A stretch of DNA of 64,000 nt from Nonomuraea basaltis (GCF_005893125.1 NZ_VCJS01000012.1:53579-117578), one strand, 5' to 3'. Positions 27,819-36,957 are shown, counted from the stretch's first letter. Notes: generated by a model from the sequence alone, not told the origin. Program-made: numbers and translations.

Positions 27819-28275
27819 TCAGGCGACCTTGGTGGCAGGCGCAGACCAGGTGTCGCAGGCGGCGGGGGAGACGGCCTGGTAGCCCCGCTTGAGCCAGGAG
27901 ACCCGGCCGGCGCGCTTGCCATGGCTGCGGTAATCGTCATCGCCGCCGCTGGCCCGGGTGGCGTCGACCAGTGCCGCCCAGTCGGGCTCGGCACGTGCCA
28001 GGGAGCCCCACACGCTGCCCAGGAACACGCCGGACAGGCAGTCGGCCTGGAGCTCGTAGCGGCGCTGCAGCTCGTCCTGGTGGGCGTGGCCGGCGCGGCC
28101 CCGGGCCTCGGAGGCGCGCCGAACGCCGACGCAGCCAACGACTTATCCAGACATTTCACGACCGTCTCGAGAACGGATTCTTGACGGGGGCGGCCTGGGC
28201 GCTCCGGGCGGGTAAGCAGGCGATCGCCAGGATTACGACGAGGGCGAGAGCGCGCTTGATCGGGAGGGAATGCAC
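27819..28275 (-). pseudogene. Decayed secreted zinc-metallopeptidase gene
   Basis: Three pieces in three frames match the intact paralogues at 34.4-37 kb. The first is a signal peptide from a GTG at 28275 (LALVVILAIACLPARSAQA), stopping after PVKNPFSRRS. The second is ETVVKCLDKSL, the helix usually seen as xVxxCLNKxW. The third, open from 28142, reads RRYELQADCLSGVFLGSVW and ends RGYQAVSPAACDTWSAPATKVA, the family C-terminus. The HExxH zinc site between them is absent. The gene has therefore lost its catalytic middle and been frameshifted. It is followed by the acnA terminator, tail to tail. Confidence 0.8.
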
Positions 28276-28356
28276 GGTCGGCAGCTTAATGAGTGGTGGC
28301 ATGTGGCACGATGAGCATGCCACCCGGCGAAGCGCTATTTCGCCGGGCGGCAACAC

Positions 28357-28689
28357 TCATATCATCCGCATGAGCACGCTGACCGCTTCGGTGACCACCT
28401 CGTCGGGCGCGTTGCCGACGAAGAAGTCGAACCTGTCCGGTGAGATGGCGCGGACTTGCTCGATCATCGCCCAGCTCGGCTTGGCCAGCCCGGTGTCGCC
28501 GCGCCCCATGCGGACATGCGTGGGATATCCGCGCTCGCGGGTCGTCAGCGGGACTGCCAGGACGAGACCCAGCTTCGATCGGTTGAAGCTGTCGTTGCTG
28601 AGGATCAGGGCGGGACGGTCGAAGCCTTGCTCGCGCCCTGTCGGGCTGCCGAACCGGGTGAACCAGATCTCACCTTGCGTTAGTTTCAT
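28357..28689 (-). CDS. MazF/PemK-family toxin
   Basis: The protein has 110 residues and the full MazF fold: the start KLTQGEIWFTRFGSPTGREQGFDRPALILSND, LVLAVPLTTRERGYPTHVRM, and WAMIEQVRAISPDRF with the Arg/Ser-Thr active-site region. It should cut single-stranded mRNA at a short site and is held in check by the antitoxin gene upstream, whose 3' end it overlaps by 20 bp. AGGAGAAGG lies directly before the ATG, inside the antitoxin gene. Gene order (antitoxin first) is normal for type II pairs. Confidence 0.92.
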   Translation of the reverse strand: MKLTQGEIWFTRFGSPTGREQGFDRPALILSNDSFNRSKLGLVLAVPLTTRERGYPTHVRMGRGDTGLAKPSWAMIEQVRAISPDRFDFFVGNAPDEVVTEAVSVLMRMI

Positions 28690-28984
28690 CCTTCTCCTCG
28701 GGGAATGTGACCAAGCCCTCCCACTCGGGAGCTATGCGGCGGGAGCGCGGTCGGGGGCCCAGGACGAGCTCACGCTCTGCGAGGTAGTCGGCCCAGCCCT
28801 CCGGATCCTCTCGCTGCGTCCGCTCGACCTGCTCGTTGACCTCTTGCCAGAACTGCTTGTGTTCGTAGTCCTCGATGGCGTCGTTAAGCACCTCGGTCAT
28901 GGTCCGGCCCTCCTGTCGGGCGATCCGGGCTAGTCGATCTCTTGTCTTGACGCTGACGCGTATAGTCGTTGCTTTAGGCTTCAT
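28670..28984 (-). CDS. Ribbon-helix-helix antitoxin for the MazF toxin
   Basis: The protein has 104 residues. The N-terminal RHH domain (KATTIRVSVKTRDRLARIARQEGRTMTEVLNDAI) binds operator DNA. The charged C-terminus (HKQFWQEVNEQVERTQREDPEGWADYL) should wrap the toxin. I chose ATG 28984 because GGAG lies 7 nt upstream; ATG 28990 is the alternative and adds two residues. It overlaps the toxin gene by 20 bp, and the pair is probably autoregulated from the 100-bp gap before the TauE gene. Confidence 0.9.
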   Translation of the reverse strand: MKPKATTIRVSVKTRDRLARIARQEGRTMTEVLNDAIEDYEHKQFWQEVNEQVERTQREDPEGWADYLAERELVLGPRPRSRRIAPEWEGLVTFPEEKDETNAR

Positions 28985-29090
28985 CGTCATACTCCGCAGG
29001 CTACGTCCGCGTCTAAGGGAACACTACACCGCTTCGGTCACGCTTGCAGTATGAATGGCAACAGAGAGTAAAGATGGTTGACTCTCGTCC

Positions 29091-29822
29091 ATGACTAATA
29101 CGGCATTGGTGCTGATCCTCGGTGGTCTGGCGGTTTTCGTCGGTGCGATCGTCCAAGGCGGTGTGGGTTTCGGCCTGGGCTTGGTGGCGGCCCCCGTGCT
29201 CACGATGCTCCACCCCGACCTCATGCCGGGCGCCATCCAGGTCGTCAATATGACGTTACCGCTGTTCACGCTGGCCGCGGAGTGGCGCAAGGTGGACTGG
29301 CGCGGGCTCGGCTTCGCGGTGCTCGGCAGGATCCCCGGAAGCGTTCTCGGCGCACTCGTTATTGTCTACGTTTCTGTCTACGCCCGGGGCGTCTTCGTGG
29401 CCATCATGGTGCTCATCGCCGTGGGTCTGACGGCCAGGGCCTTGAGTGTGCCGCGCAACGGCGTGACCGTCACCGCGGCCGGGTTCGTGTCGGGCGTCAC
29501 CGGCACCGCCACGGGCATCGGCGGGCCGCCGATCGCGCTGGTCTACCAGAACGCCAAGGGGCCGCAGATCCGGGCGACACTGGCGATGTTCTTCTTCCTG
29601 AGCGCCGCCCAGTCGCTGGCCATCCTCGCCGTGGTGGACGAGTTGCCGGCCCAGGCGCTGACGACGGGGGCGATCCTCATCGCGCCCATGGTGCTGGGTT
29701 TCCTGGTGTCGGGGCCGCTGCGGCGCTATCTCGACGGCGGCAAGGTGCGCGTGGCGGTCCTGGCCGTGGCGGCCACCTCCGCCGTGGCGCTGATCGTACA
29801 GAACGTGATCATGCCTACGTGA
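29091..29822 (+). CDS. TauE/SafE-family membrane exporter
   Basis: The protein has 243 residues with about seven or eight hydrophobic helices. The repeated TauE motif is visible at the start (VGAIVQGGVGFGLGLVAAPVL) and in the second half (VSGVTGTATGIGGPPIALVYQN). Family members export sulfite, sulfoacetate or similar anions, but no sulfonate genes lie nearby. It is divergent from the toxin-antitoxin pair, with no close partner downstream. Confidence 0.88.
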   Translation: MTNTALVLILGGLAVFVGAIVQGGVGFGLGLVAAPVLTMLHPDLMPGAIQVVNMTLPLFTLAAEWRKVDWRGLGFAVLGRIPGSVLGALVIVYVSVYARGVFVAIMVLIAVGLTARALSVPRNGVTVTAAGFVSGVTGTATGIGGPPIALVYQNAKGPQIRATLAMFFFLSAAQSLAILAVVDELPAQALTTGAILIAPMVLGFLVSGPLRRYLDGGKVRVAVLAVAATSAVALIVQNVIMPT

Positions 29823-29872
29823 GCGGGTGGGTGACGGGCGGGAGTCGGGGAGATTGAGGTGGCGTTTCTGGA

Positions 29873-29888
29873 TTGTTACCCGAAACAA
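29873..29888. promoter_or_regulatory. Possible ROK-type operator before the sugar ABC operon
   Basis: TTGTT-N6-AACAA is an inverted repeat about 100 bp before the binding-protein start. T-rich/A-rich half-sites of this sort are typical for ROK regulators, and a ROK gene ends the operon. The arms are short, so this is tentative. Confidence 0.3.
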
Positions 29889-29989
29889 CAAACTCCCGGG
29901 CACAAGGCTCTTCCAAAGCAGGCCATCCCGGAATACGTTGCCGCAAACAACATTCATCCGGGCCCCTCCGGAAGAAAGGACCCTGCATC

Positions 29990-31099
29990 ATGCGCAAGGG
30001 GATCCTCAGCCTGACCGCCGCGGCAGCCGCGCTCGCCCTCGGTCTCACCGCCTGCGGGGGCGATAGCGGTCAGACCACGTCGACGTCGTCCGCCACGGCC
30101 ACAGCGGCCCAGGCGGGCAAGATCGGTGTCATCCTGCCGGACAGCAAGTCCTCGGCCCGGTGGGAGACGGCGGACCGCAAGTACCTGGAAGAGGCGTTCA
30201 AGGCCGCCGGCGTCCAGTACGACATCCAGAACGCCCAGAACGACAAGACGGCGTTCCAGACCATCGCCGACCAGATGATCACGAACGGCGCCACCGTTCT
30301 GATGATCGTCAATCTGGACAGTGGCACCGGTAAGACGGTCATCGACAAGGCCAGGTCCCAGGGCGTGGCCACGATCGACTACGACCGGCTGACGCTGGGC
30401 GGCGGCGCCGCCTACTACGTCAGCTTCGACAACACCAAGGTCGGCACGCTGCAAGGCGAGGGCCTGACCAAGTGCCTGACCGACAAGAAGGCCGAGAAGC
30501 CGATCGTGGCGTACCTGAACGGTTCGCCCACGGACAACAACGCCACCCTGTTCAAGGCCGGGTATGACGGGGTGCTCAAGCCCAAGTTCGACTCCGGCGA
30601 CTACGTCAAGGGCCCCGAGCAGTCGGTGCCCGACTGGGACAACACCCAGGCCGGGACGCTGTTCGAGCAGATGCTGACCGAGCAGCCGAAGATCGCCGGT
30701 GTGCTGGCCGCCAACGACGGCCTGGGCAACGCCGCCATCACCGTGCTGAAGAAGAACAACCTCAACGGCAAGGTGCCCGTCACCGGCCAGGACGCCACAG
30801 TCCAGGGCCTGCAGAACATCCTCGCGGGTGACCAGTGCATGACGGTCTACAAGGCGGTCAAGAAGGAGGCCGACGCCGCGGCCAAGCTGGCGGTGGCGCT
30901 GGCCAAGGGCGAGAAGCCGACGGCGAGCTCCAGCGTCAAGGACCCGGAGACCGGTCAGGACGTGCCCTCCGAGCTGATGGAGCCGCAGGCCATCTACATC
31001 GACAACGTCAAGGACGTGGTGGCCGACGGTTACGTCACCAAGGAGGAACTGTGCACCGGTGACTTCGCCGAGAAGTGCACCGAGGCAGGAATCCAGTAG
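29990..31099 (+). CDS. Sugar-binding lipoprotein of a xylose/ribose-type ABC importer
   Basis: The protein has 369 residues with lipobox LTAC (ALALGLTACGG). The mature part is a Peripla_BP_4 protein close to XylF/ChvE: GKIGVILPDSKSSARWETAD, ADQMITNGATVLMIVN, ATIDYDRLTLGGGAAYYVSFDN, GSPTDNNATLFKAG and VLAANDGLGNAAITVL. It should deliver a pentose or similar monosaccharide to the permease downstream. ATG 29990 has GAAGAAAGGA about 10 nt before it. It heads a four-gene operon ending in a ROK regulator. Confidence 0.93.
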   Translation: MRKGILSLTAAAAALALGLTACGGDSGQTTSTSSATATAAQAGKIGVILPDSKSSARWETADRKYLEEAFKAAGVQYDIQNAQNDKTAFQTIADQMITNGATVLMIVNLDSGTGKTVIDKARSQGVATIDYDRLTLGGGAAYYVSFDNTKVGTLQGEGLTKCLTDKKAEKPIVAYLNGSPTDNNATLFKAGYDGVLKPKFDSGDYVKGPEQSVPDWDNTQAGTLFEQMLTEQPKIAGVLAANDGLGNAAITVLKKNNLNGKVPVTGQDATVQGLQNILAGDQCMTVYKAVKKEADAAAKLAVALAKGEKPTASSSVKDPETGQDVPSELMEPQAIYIDNVKDVVADGYVTKEELCTGDFAEKCTEAGIQ

Positions 31100-31156
31100 A
31101 GCCGGTGGGGTACGGTCCGCGCCACGAGCGCGGCCGTACCCCCTTTAGGGAGCGTC

Positions 31157-31921
31157 ATGACCCCCCTCCTTGAAGTGCGCGGGATCGACAAGAGCTTCGG
31201 TCCGGTGAAAGTCCTGCACAATGTCGAGTTCTCCGCGTACCCCGGCGAGGTCACAGCGCTCGTCGGTGACAACGGCGCGGGCAAGTCGACGCTGGTCAAG
31301 TGCGTCGGCGGGATCTACCCGATCGACGACGGCCAGATCTTCTTCGACGGCCGCCCGGTCCAGGTCCACTCTCCCCGCGACGCGGGCGAGCTGGGGATCG
31401 AGATCGTCTACCAGGACCTGGCGCTGTGCGACAACCTCGACATCGTCCAGAACATGTTCCTCGGCAGGGAGCGCAAGACCGGCATCCTGCTCGACGAGGA
31501 CAGCATGGAGGAGCTGGCCGAGCAGACGCTCAGCAGCTTGTCCGTGCGTACGGTGAAGTCCATCAGGCAGCAGGTCTCCAGCCTGTCCGGCGGGCAGCGG
31601 CAGACCGTCGCCATCGCCAAGGCCGTGCTGTGGAACAGCAAGGTCGTCATCCTCGACGAGCCGACCGCGGCGCTGGGCGTCGCCCAGACCGCGCAGGTGC
31701 TGGAGCTGGTGCGCAGGCTGGCCGACACCGGCCTGGCCGTCGTCCTCATCTCGCACAACATGAACGACGTGTTCGCCGTCTCCGACCGGATCGCGGCGCT
31801 CTACCTCGGCAGGATGGCCGCCCAGGTCAAGACCGCCGACGTGACGCACCCGCAGGTCGTCGAACTGATCACCTCAGGCCGTAGCGGGGATCTCGGCCTC
31901 AAGAACGGGGTCACCCCATGA
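31157..31921 (+). CDS. Sugar ABC transporter ATPase (single-domain XylG type)
   Basis: The protein has 254 residues and a single ATPase domain: Walker A GDNGAGKST, Q-loop VYQDLALCDNLDIVQNMFLGRE, signature LSGGQRQT, Walker B VVILDEPTAALG and switch His in LISHNM. Classic XylG/RbsA proteins have two such domains; this half-size form works as a homodimer. The stop overlaps the permease start (ATGA). Confidence 0.94.
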   Translation: MTPLLEVRGIDKSFGPVKVLHNVEFSAYPGEVTALVGDNGAGKSTLVKCVGGIYPIDDGQIFFDGRPVQVHSPRDAGELGIEIVYQDLALCDNLDIVQNMFLGRERKTGILLDEDSMEELAEQTLSSLSVRTVKSIRQQVSSLSGGQRQTVAIAKAVLWNSKVVILDEPTAALGVAQTAQVLELVRRLADTGLAVVLISHNMNDVFAVSDRIAALYLGRMAAQVKTADVTHPQVVELITSGRSGDLGLKNGVTP

Positions 31922-33180
31922 GCAAGGTCAAGGAACTCCCCGGCGAGGCCATCGTCGCCGCGACGCAGGCCCCGTCGATCAACAACAGCTTCCGCGCCTA
32001 CATCCAGCGGATCCGCGGCGGCGACATGGGGGCGCTGCCCGCCGTGCTCGGCCTGGTCGTGCTCTGCACGGTCTTCGCCGTGGCCCGTCCCTCCTTCCTC
32101 ACGGCGATCAACTTCGCCAACCTGTTCACCCAGGGCGCCGCGATCACGCTCATCGCGATGGGCCTGGTGTTCGTCCTGCTGCTCGGCGAGATCGACCTGT
32201 CGGCCGGCTTCGCCAGCGGCGTGTGCGCGGCGGTGCTCGCCGTCACGCTCACGAACCTGGGCCTGCCGTGGTACGTGTGCGCGCTGGCCGCGATCATCAC
32301 CGGCGTGATCATCGGCACCGTGCTCGGCACGCTGGTGGCCAAGGTGGGCATCCCGTCGTTCGTCGTGACGCTCGCCGCGTTCCTCGCCTTCCAGGGCCTG
32401 GTCCTGGTGCTGGTGGACGAGGGCACGAACATCTCCATCAGGGACAGCGTGATCGTCGCGATCGCGAACCGGAACCTGCCGCCCTGGCTCGGCTGGGCGG
32501 CCTATGCCGGGTGTGTGGCGATCTACGCGGGCGTGCAACTGCTGCGGGCCAGGAAGCGCGCCAAGCGCGGGCTGGTGGCCGACCCGCTGTCGCTGATCGC
32601 CTTCCGCGTCGGCGCGCTGGCGGTCCTGGCCGGGCTCGCGGTGTTCGCGCTCAACCTGGAGCGCAGCCGCAACCCGGTGCTCGTCTCGCTGACCGGGGTG
32701 CCGATCGTGATCCCCGTCATCCTGGTGCTGCTGGTCGTGTGGACGCTGATCCTGCGCCGCACCGCGTTCGGGCGCCACCTCTACGCGGTCGGCGGGAACA
32801 CCGAGGCCGCCCGCCGGGCGGGCATCCCGGTGGACCGGATCAAGATCAGCGCGTTCGTGATCTGCTCCTCGATGGCCGCGATCGGCGGCATCGTCGCCGC
32901 GTCCAGGGCCAGCTCCGTCGACCCGAACACGGGCGGCAGCTCCGTCCTGCTGTACGCGGTCGGCGCGGCGGTCATCGGCGGCACCAGCCTGTTCGGCGGG
33001 AAGGGCCGGGTGCTCGACGCCGTGCTCGGCGGCGCCGTGGTGGCCGTGATCGAGAACGGCATGGGTCTGATGGGGTACGGCGCGAGCGTAAAATACCTGG
33101 TCACAGGGTCTGTACTGCTGCTCGCCGCGGGCGTGGACGCCCTGGCGCGCAAGCGGGCGGCTGCCGCTGGTTTAAGGTGA
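31918..33180 (+). CDS. Sugar ABC transporter permease (XylH type)
   Basis: The protein has 420 residues with about ten or more hydrophobic helices and the BPD_transp_2 pattern (LFTQGAAITLIAMGLVFVLLLGEIDLSAGF, VGIPSFVVTLAAFLAFQGLVL, HLYAVGGNTEAARRAGIPVDRIK, GTSLFGGKGRVLDAVLGG). This size and the long central region between the helical halves are characteristic of XylH rather than RbsC. It forms the channel for the preceding binding protein and ATPase. Confidence 0.94.
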   Translation: MSKVKELPGEAIVAATQAPSINNSFRAYIQRIRGGDMGALPAVLGLVVLCTVFAVARPSFLTAINFANLFTQGAAITLIAMGLVFVLLLGEIDLSAGFASGVCAAVLAVTLTNLGLPWYVCALAAIITGVIIGTVLGTLVAKVGIPSFVVTLAAFLAFQGLVLVLVDEGTNISIRDSVIVAIANRNLPPWLGWAAYAGCVAIYAGVQLLRARKRAKRGLVADPLSLIAFRVGALAVLAGLAVFALNLERSRNPVLVSLTGVPIVIPVILVLLVVWTLILRRTAFGRHLYAVGGNTEAARRAGIPVDRIKISAFVICSSMAAIGGIVAASRASSVDPNTGGSSVLLYAVGAAVIGGTSLFGGKGRVLDAVLGGAVVAVIENGMGLMGYGASVKYLVTGSVLLLAAGVDALARKRAAAAGLR

Positions 33181-33215
33181 TCAGCGACTCACAGCCCCTG
33201 AAGGAACCCCAGACG

Positions 33216-34421
33216 ATGCGTGCCGGCCCCTCTCAAGAGGACATCAGGCGCCACAACCTCGGCGCGCTGCTTCGCCATGTCCATCTGGGCGGGCCGATCT
33301 CGCGCGCCGAGCTGACCTCGAAGATGGGGCTCAACCGCAGCACGATCATGGCGCTGACCTCAGACCTCACCGCCGCCGGGCTGGTGCGCGAGGAGCTGCC
33401 CCGCGAGACCGGCCGCGCGGGGCGGCCCTCGCTCGTGGTGCGTCCGGAGTCGTCGCGGGTCTACGTGTTCGCCTTCGACGTGGGTCCCGACCGGCTCGCG
33501 GTCGCCCGCGTGGGGCTGGGCGGGGTGATCCTCGACCGCCGGGAGTCGGCCCGGGAGCGCGGCGCGTTCAAGCTGGACGAGCTGACCGGCACGCTGGGCG
33601 GGTTCGCCCGCCAGATGCGGCGCAAGACCAGGAACGACACGGTCTGCGTGGGCGCGGCGGCGGCCGTGTCCGGCGGCGTGCGCAAGGCCGACGGCGTGGT
33701 CATGTTCGGCCCCAACCTGAAGGCGGAGGAGGTGCCGTTCGGCGAGGAGCTGGGCCGCAAGCTGGGCCTGGGGCTGCCGGTCAGCGTGGGCAACGACGCC
33801 AACCTGGCCGCCCTGGCCGAGCACAGCCGCGGCGTGGGGGCCGCCGTCAGGGACCTCATCTACCTGCACGGCGACGTGGGGATCGGCGGCGGGATCATCG
33901 CGGGCGGCCACCTGCTCGGCGGGCACGACGGCTACGGGGGCGAGGTCGGCCACATGGTCGTCAACCCGGACGGCCGCGCGTGCGGCTGCGGCTCGCACGG
34001 CTGCCTGGAGGCCGAGGTGGGGGAGCGGGCGCTGCTGGAGTCGGCCGGCAGGTTCGGGGCGGGGCAGCACGGGCGCGACGCGGTGCGGGCCGTGGTCGAG
34101 GCCGCCGACCGGGGGGACATCGTCGCGCAGGAGGCGCTCAGCAGGGTCGGCGACTGGCTGGGGCTGGGCGTGGCGAACCTGGTGAACATCTTCAACCCGG
34201 AAATGGTGATCTTCGGGGGGATGCTGCGCGAGATCTATCTGGGATCGGCGGCGCAGGTGCGCACGCAGCTGACGTTGCACGCCATGGCGCCGCAGCGGGA
34301 GCGGCTGCGGTTGCGCACATCGGCGCTCGGGGACGCCGCCACGCTGGTGGGCGCGGCCGAGTTGGCCTTCGCCCACGTCCTGGCCGATCCCCTTGAGGTC
34401 CTGGCCAGGGCCAACGCCTAG
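33216..34421 (+). CDS. ROK-family transcriptional regulator
   Basis: The protein has 401 residues. An N-terminal winged helix (GGPISRAELTSKMGLNRSTIMALTSDLTAAGLV) precedes a ROK sugar-kinase-like domain with ATP-site-like GVGIGGGIIAGG, the EVGHMVV active-site region and the zinc motif CGCGSHGCLE. It probably represses the upstream sugar operon until the imported sugar binds. ATG 33216 has AAGGAA upstream. A GTG at 33177, overlapping the permease stop by 4 nt, is an in-frame alternative that adds 13 residues. Its stop overlaps the end of the opposite-strand metallopeptidase gene by 4 bp. Confidence 0.92.
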   Translation: MRAGPSQEDIRRHNLGALLRHVHLGGPISRAELTSKMGLNRSTIMALTSDLTAAGLVREELPRETGRAGRPSLVVRPESSRVYVFAFDVGPDRLAVARVGLGGVILDRRESARERGAFKLDELTGTLGGFARQMRRKTRNDTVCVGAAAAVSGGVRKADGVVMFGPNLKAEEVPFGEELGRKLGLGLPVSVGNDANLAALAEHSRGVGAAVRDLIYLHGDVGIGGGIIAGGHLLGGHDGYGGEVGHMVVNPDGRACGCGSHGCLEAEVGERALLESAGRFGAGQHGRDAVRAVVEAADRGDIVAQEALSRVGDWLGLGVANLVNIFNPEMVIFGGMLREIYLGSAAQVRTQLTLHAMAPQRERLRLRTSALGDAATLVGAAELAFAHVLADPLEVLARANA

Positions 34422-35167
34422 GTGACCTTGGTCTTCTTCGCCGTCCACGTGTTGCAGAAGCCGGTGGCCCCGCCGCGGTAGCCGCGGTCCTGCCAGAACG
34501 CCAGGTTCTTCGGCTTGCCGTGGATCTCGCTCTCGTCCGCCCCGCGTACCGCGTCGATCCACTCCTCCCACTCGATGCCGGGATTGATGGACTCCAGCGT
34601 GGCGCTGTAGAAGACGCCCGCATAGCACTCGGCCTGCATCTCCAGCCGGTGGCTGAGCGTGGTCCGGGCGCTGCCGGAGGCGGGCCAGTAGAGCGCGTTC
34701 TGCGCGCCCAGCACGCCGGTGAGCTGCTGCACGTGGTGCCCCCACTCGTGGGCGACGGAGTGCGCGATGTTCATCCTGAACGGGTCCCGCAGGTCCTGCT
34801 TCGTGATGCGGATGGCGATCGTGCGCTGCTCCGGGCAGTAGTGGGCGCCGCTGCTGGAGATCTTCCCGCAGACGGAGTCCGTACCCGTCGTGACCGTCAC
34901 CTCGGGCGGGCTGTAGGTGAGCCCGGCGGCGGCGAACCTGCCGGTCCAGAAGCGGTCCGCGCACCTGGCCATCGCCCGGTGGAACGACGTGAGCGAGGCC
35001 GCGGCGCCCACCCGGATCGGGGGGATGGCGCACGTCAGGCGGGGCGCGTCACCGCCCATCACGTCCGACAGCCCCGTCTGCGCGGTGCCCGGCGCGGCGA
35101 AGGCGGGCCCGGATGAGAGGAGACCCGCGATCATGCACGCAGCAACCGCTACGAGAAGAATGCGCAC
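34418..35167 (-). CDS. Secreted neutral zinc metallopeptidase, paralogue 1
   Basis: The protein has 249 residues with a signal peptide (ILLVAVAACMIAGLLSSGPAFA). The zinc motif is HEWGHH in SVAHEWGHHVQQLTGVL, with the third ligand region in EMQAECYAGVF. Pairs of Cys (RCADRFW, VCGK, HYCPEQ, GFCNTW) fit disulfide bonding outside the cell. This is the putative neutral zinc metallopeptidase family (YpfJ/KPN_00809 type); the substrate is unknown. It is one of three intact paralogues in tandem, but each has its own signal and spacing, so they may be separate units. Confidence 0.9.
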   Translation of the reverse strand: MRILLVAVAACMIAGLLSSGPAFAAPGTAQTGLSDVMGGDAPRLTCAIPPIRVGAAASLTSFHRAMARCADRFWTGRFAAAGLTYSPPEVTVTTGTDSVCGKISSSGAHYCPEQRTIAIRITKQDLRDPFRMNIAHSVAHEWGHHVQQLTGVLGAQNALYWPASGSARTTLSHRLEMQAECYAGVFYSATLESINPGIEWEEWIDAVRGADESEIHGKPKNLAFWQDRGYRGGATGFCNTWTAKKTKVT

Positions 35168-35203
35168 GATCGCGGATCATAGATCAGTTAGAGGGGATTT
35201 GTA

Positions 35204-36016
35204 CTAGGACACCTGGGACTTGGGCGCCTTCCAGGTGTTGCAGCCGCCCGCCGACTCGGTGTCGAAGCCGCGCTTGAGCCACCGCCCGATGTTGGCCGCG
35301 CTGCCGTGCGTCTGCTCGCCCCAGCCCTTCACCTTCACGCCGATGGCCGACAGGTCGAGGCCGGTGCCGCCGTGCTTGACGATGTAGTCGAACTCGGTCT
35401 GGCGGCGATCGAGCGAGTGCCACACGTTGCCGATGAACACCCCGGCCAGGCACTCGGCCTGGAGTTCGAAGCGGCGCACCGCGTCGAGGAAGGTGGCCTC
35501 GCTTTTGCCGCTGTAGCCGCCCATGGCCTTGAACATGCCCGTGAGCTGCTGGATGTGGTGGCCGTACTCGTGGGCGATGACCACCATCGGGAGCAGGTCC
35601 CCCGGCTCTTCGACGAGGCCCGGGGTGACCAGGAAGGTGATCTTGTTGTTCAGTGAGCAGTACAGCGCCTGTGCGCCCGCCGGGTATCCGCCACAGCCGG
35701 TCGGCGCGCCGATCTTGGTGATCACCTGGAACTTGGGCTTGCTGAAGGCGAAACCGGCCTTCTTGATCTTGGGCTCCCAAGCGGCGTTGAGACAGTCGAG
35801 GACGGCGTCCAGATAACCCCTGACCTCGTCCACGCTCCCGGACTCGAGCTTCTGCTCCTCGCAGGTCTCGAGACCGAGCTTGCCCGTCTTGTAGATCGGG
35901 CTCTTCGCCAGGGCCGGCTTGTACGCCGGAGCGGAGACGGTGGCCGCATGGGCCGTGCCGGCGAACAGCACGGTCGCCAGGGCGCCCGCCATGAGCGCCA
36001 ATCGGGAGATACGCAT
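35204..36016 (-). CDS. Secreted neutral zinc metallopeptidase, paralogue 2
   Basis: The protein has 270 residues with a signal peptide (RLALMAGALATVLFAGTAHA). Zinc site HEYGHH lies in VIAHEYGHHIQQLTGMF, with FELQAECLAGVFIGNVW and the C-terminal GGCNTWKAPKSQVS shared with its neighbours. Each of the four copies, including the remnant at 27.8 kb, ends with a CNTW or CDTW motif, so they are true paralogues. I chose ATG 36016 because the signal peptide begins there; longer readings would run into the gene upstream. Confidence 0.9.
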   Translation of the reverse strand: MRISRLALMAGALATVLFAGTAHAATVSAPAYKPALAKSPIYKTGKLGLETCEEQKLESGSVDEVRGYLDAVLDCLNAAWEPKIKKAGFAFSKPKFQVITKIGAPTGCGGYPAGAQALYCSLNNKITFLVTPGLVEEPGDLLPMVVIAHEYGHHIQQLTGMFKAMGGYSGKSEATFLDAVRRFELQAECLAGVFIGNVWHSLDRRQTEFDYIVKHGGTGLDLSAIGVKVKGWGEQTHGSAANIGRWLKRGFDTESAGGCNTWKAPKSQVS

Positions 36017-36072
36017 GAGAAGGCACCCTATTGAAGAGGGAGCTCCAGGTAAAGAAAGATTAAAGCGTGGCG

Positions 36073-36957
36073 TCAGGTGACATTCCGGGAAGCTGTGGAC
36101 CAGGTGTTGCAGGAGCCCGGAGTGCCGCGATTGAAGCCCCGCGTCATCCACGCCGCCTGCGTCGGGCCCCTGCCGTGGTCGTTCTGCGGCCAGCCCTTGG
36201 CGCCGTTCCTCCTGAACCAGTCCACCGTGTACGCCCAGTCCGCGCCGGTGACGAGCGGAGTGTCTCGCATCGTGCTCATGAAGACCGAGGAGAAGCACTC
36301 GGCCTGCAGTTCGGATTTGCGCGAGAGCAGCAGCCGCTGGGCCTTGCCCGCCCCGGTCCTGGCCGTCCAGTAGTAGGTCCAGATGCCGGAGATCTGCTGG
36401 ATGTGGTGGCCGTACTCATGGGCGATCAGGCGCGTGATGCCCAGCGGGAACGGGTTGCGCAGCTGGTCCCGGCTGATCATCAGGTACATCGTGCGGTCGG
36501 TGGAGCAGTAGACGCCGTCGGCGCCGGTGTTCCACATGCCGCAGGGCGTCTTGACCTTGCTGGTGATGATGCGCAGCCGCGGCTTGGCGAACGGCATCCC
36601 GGCCTTGCGGAACTGGGCGCCCCACGCCTTGTTCAGGCAGTTCGTCACGCGGGTCAGGAAGCGCCGGTACGCGGTCATGCTGCCGGCGGGCAGGGCGCCG
36701 GGCGCGCAGTTCACGTCGGCGAGCCGCCCGGTCCGGTAGAGCGGATTCGCCGTCGCGAGCGCCTTGCCGGGCACGGGCGCCCGCTTCTTGTCGGCGGCCT
36801 TGGCCGGCGGGGAGACGATCTGCTGGGCCTCGTTGACCGGCCCCGTCGACGTCGTGGCCACGTCGGCCAGCACGAGCACCAGACCCGCCGCCGCCAGGGC
36901 GAGAGCCAGCAGGGCGATCACGAGTGCTATGAGCTTACTTATGGGGACGGAGTTCAT
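36073..36957 (-). CDS. Membrane-anchored neutral zinc metallopeptidase, paralogue 3
   Basis: The protein has 294 residues. A single strong N-terminal helix (LIALVIALLALALAAAGLVLVLA) without a clear cleavage site suggests membrane anchoring. The catalytic part has LIAHEYGHHIQQISGIW, ELQAECFSSVFM and the shared C-terminus SCNTWS. It lies 56 bp before paralogue 2 in the same direction, so these two could be co-transcribed. Confidence 0.9.
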   Translation of the reverse strand: MNSVPISKLIALVIALLALALAAAGLVLVLADVATTSTGPVNEAQQIVSPPAKAADKKRAPVPGKALATANPLYRTGRLADVNCAPGALPAGSMTAYRRFLTRVTNCLNKAWGAQFRKAGMPFAKPRLRIITSKVKTPCGMWNTGADGVYCSTDRTMYLMISRDQLRNPFPLGITRLIAHEYGHHIQQISGIWTYYWTARTGAGKAQRLLLSRKSELQAECFSSVFMSTMRDTPLVTGADWAYTVDWFRRNGAKGWPQNDHGRGPTQAAWMTRGFNRGTPGSCNTWSTASRNVT

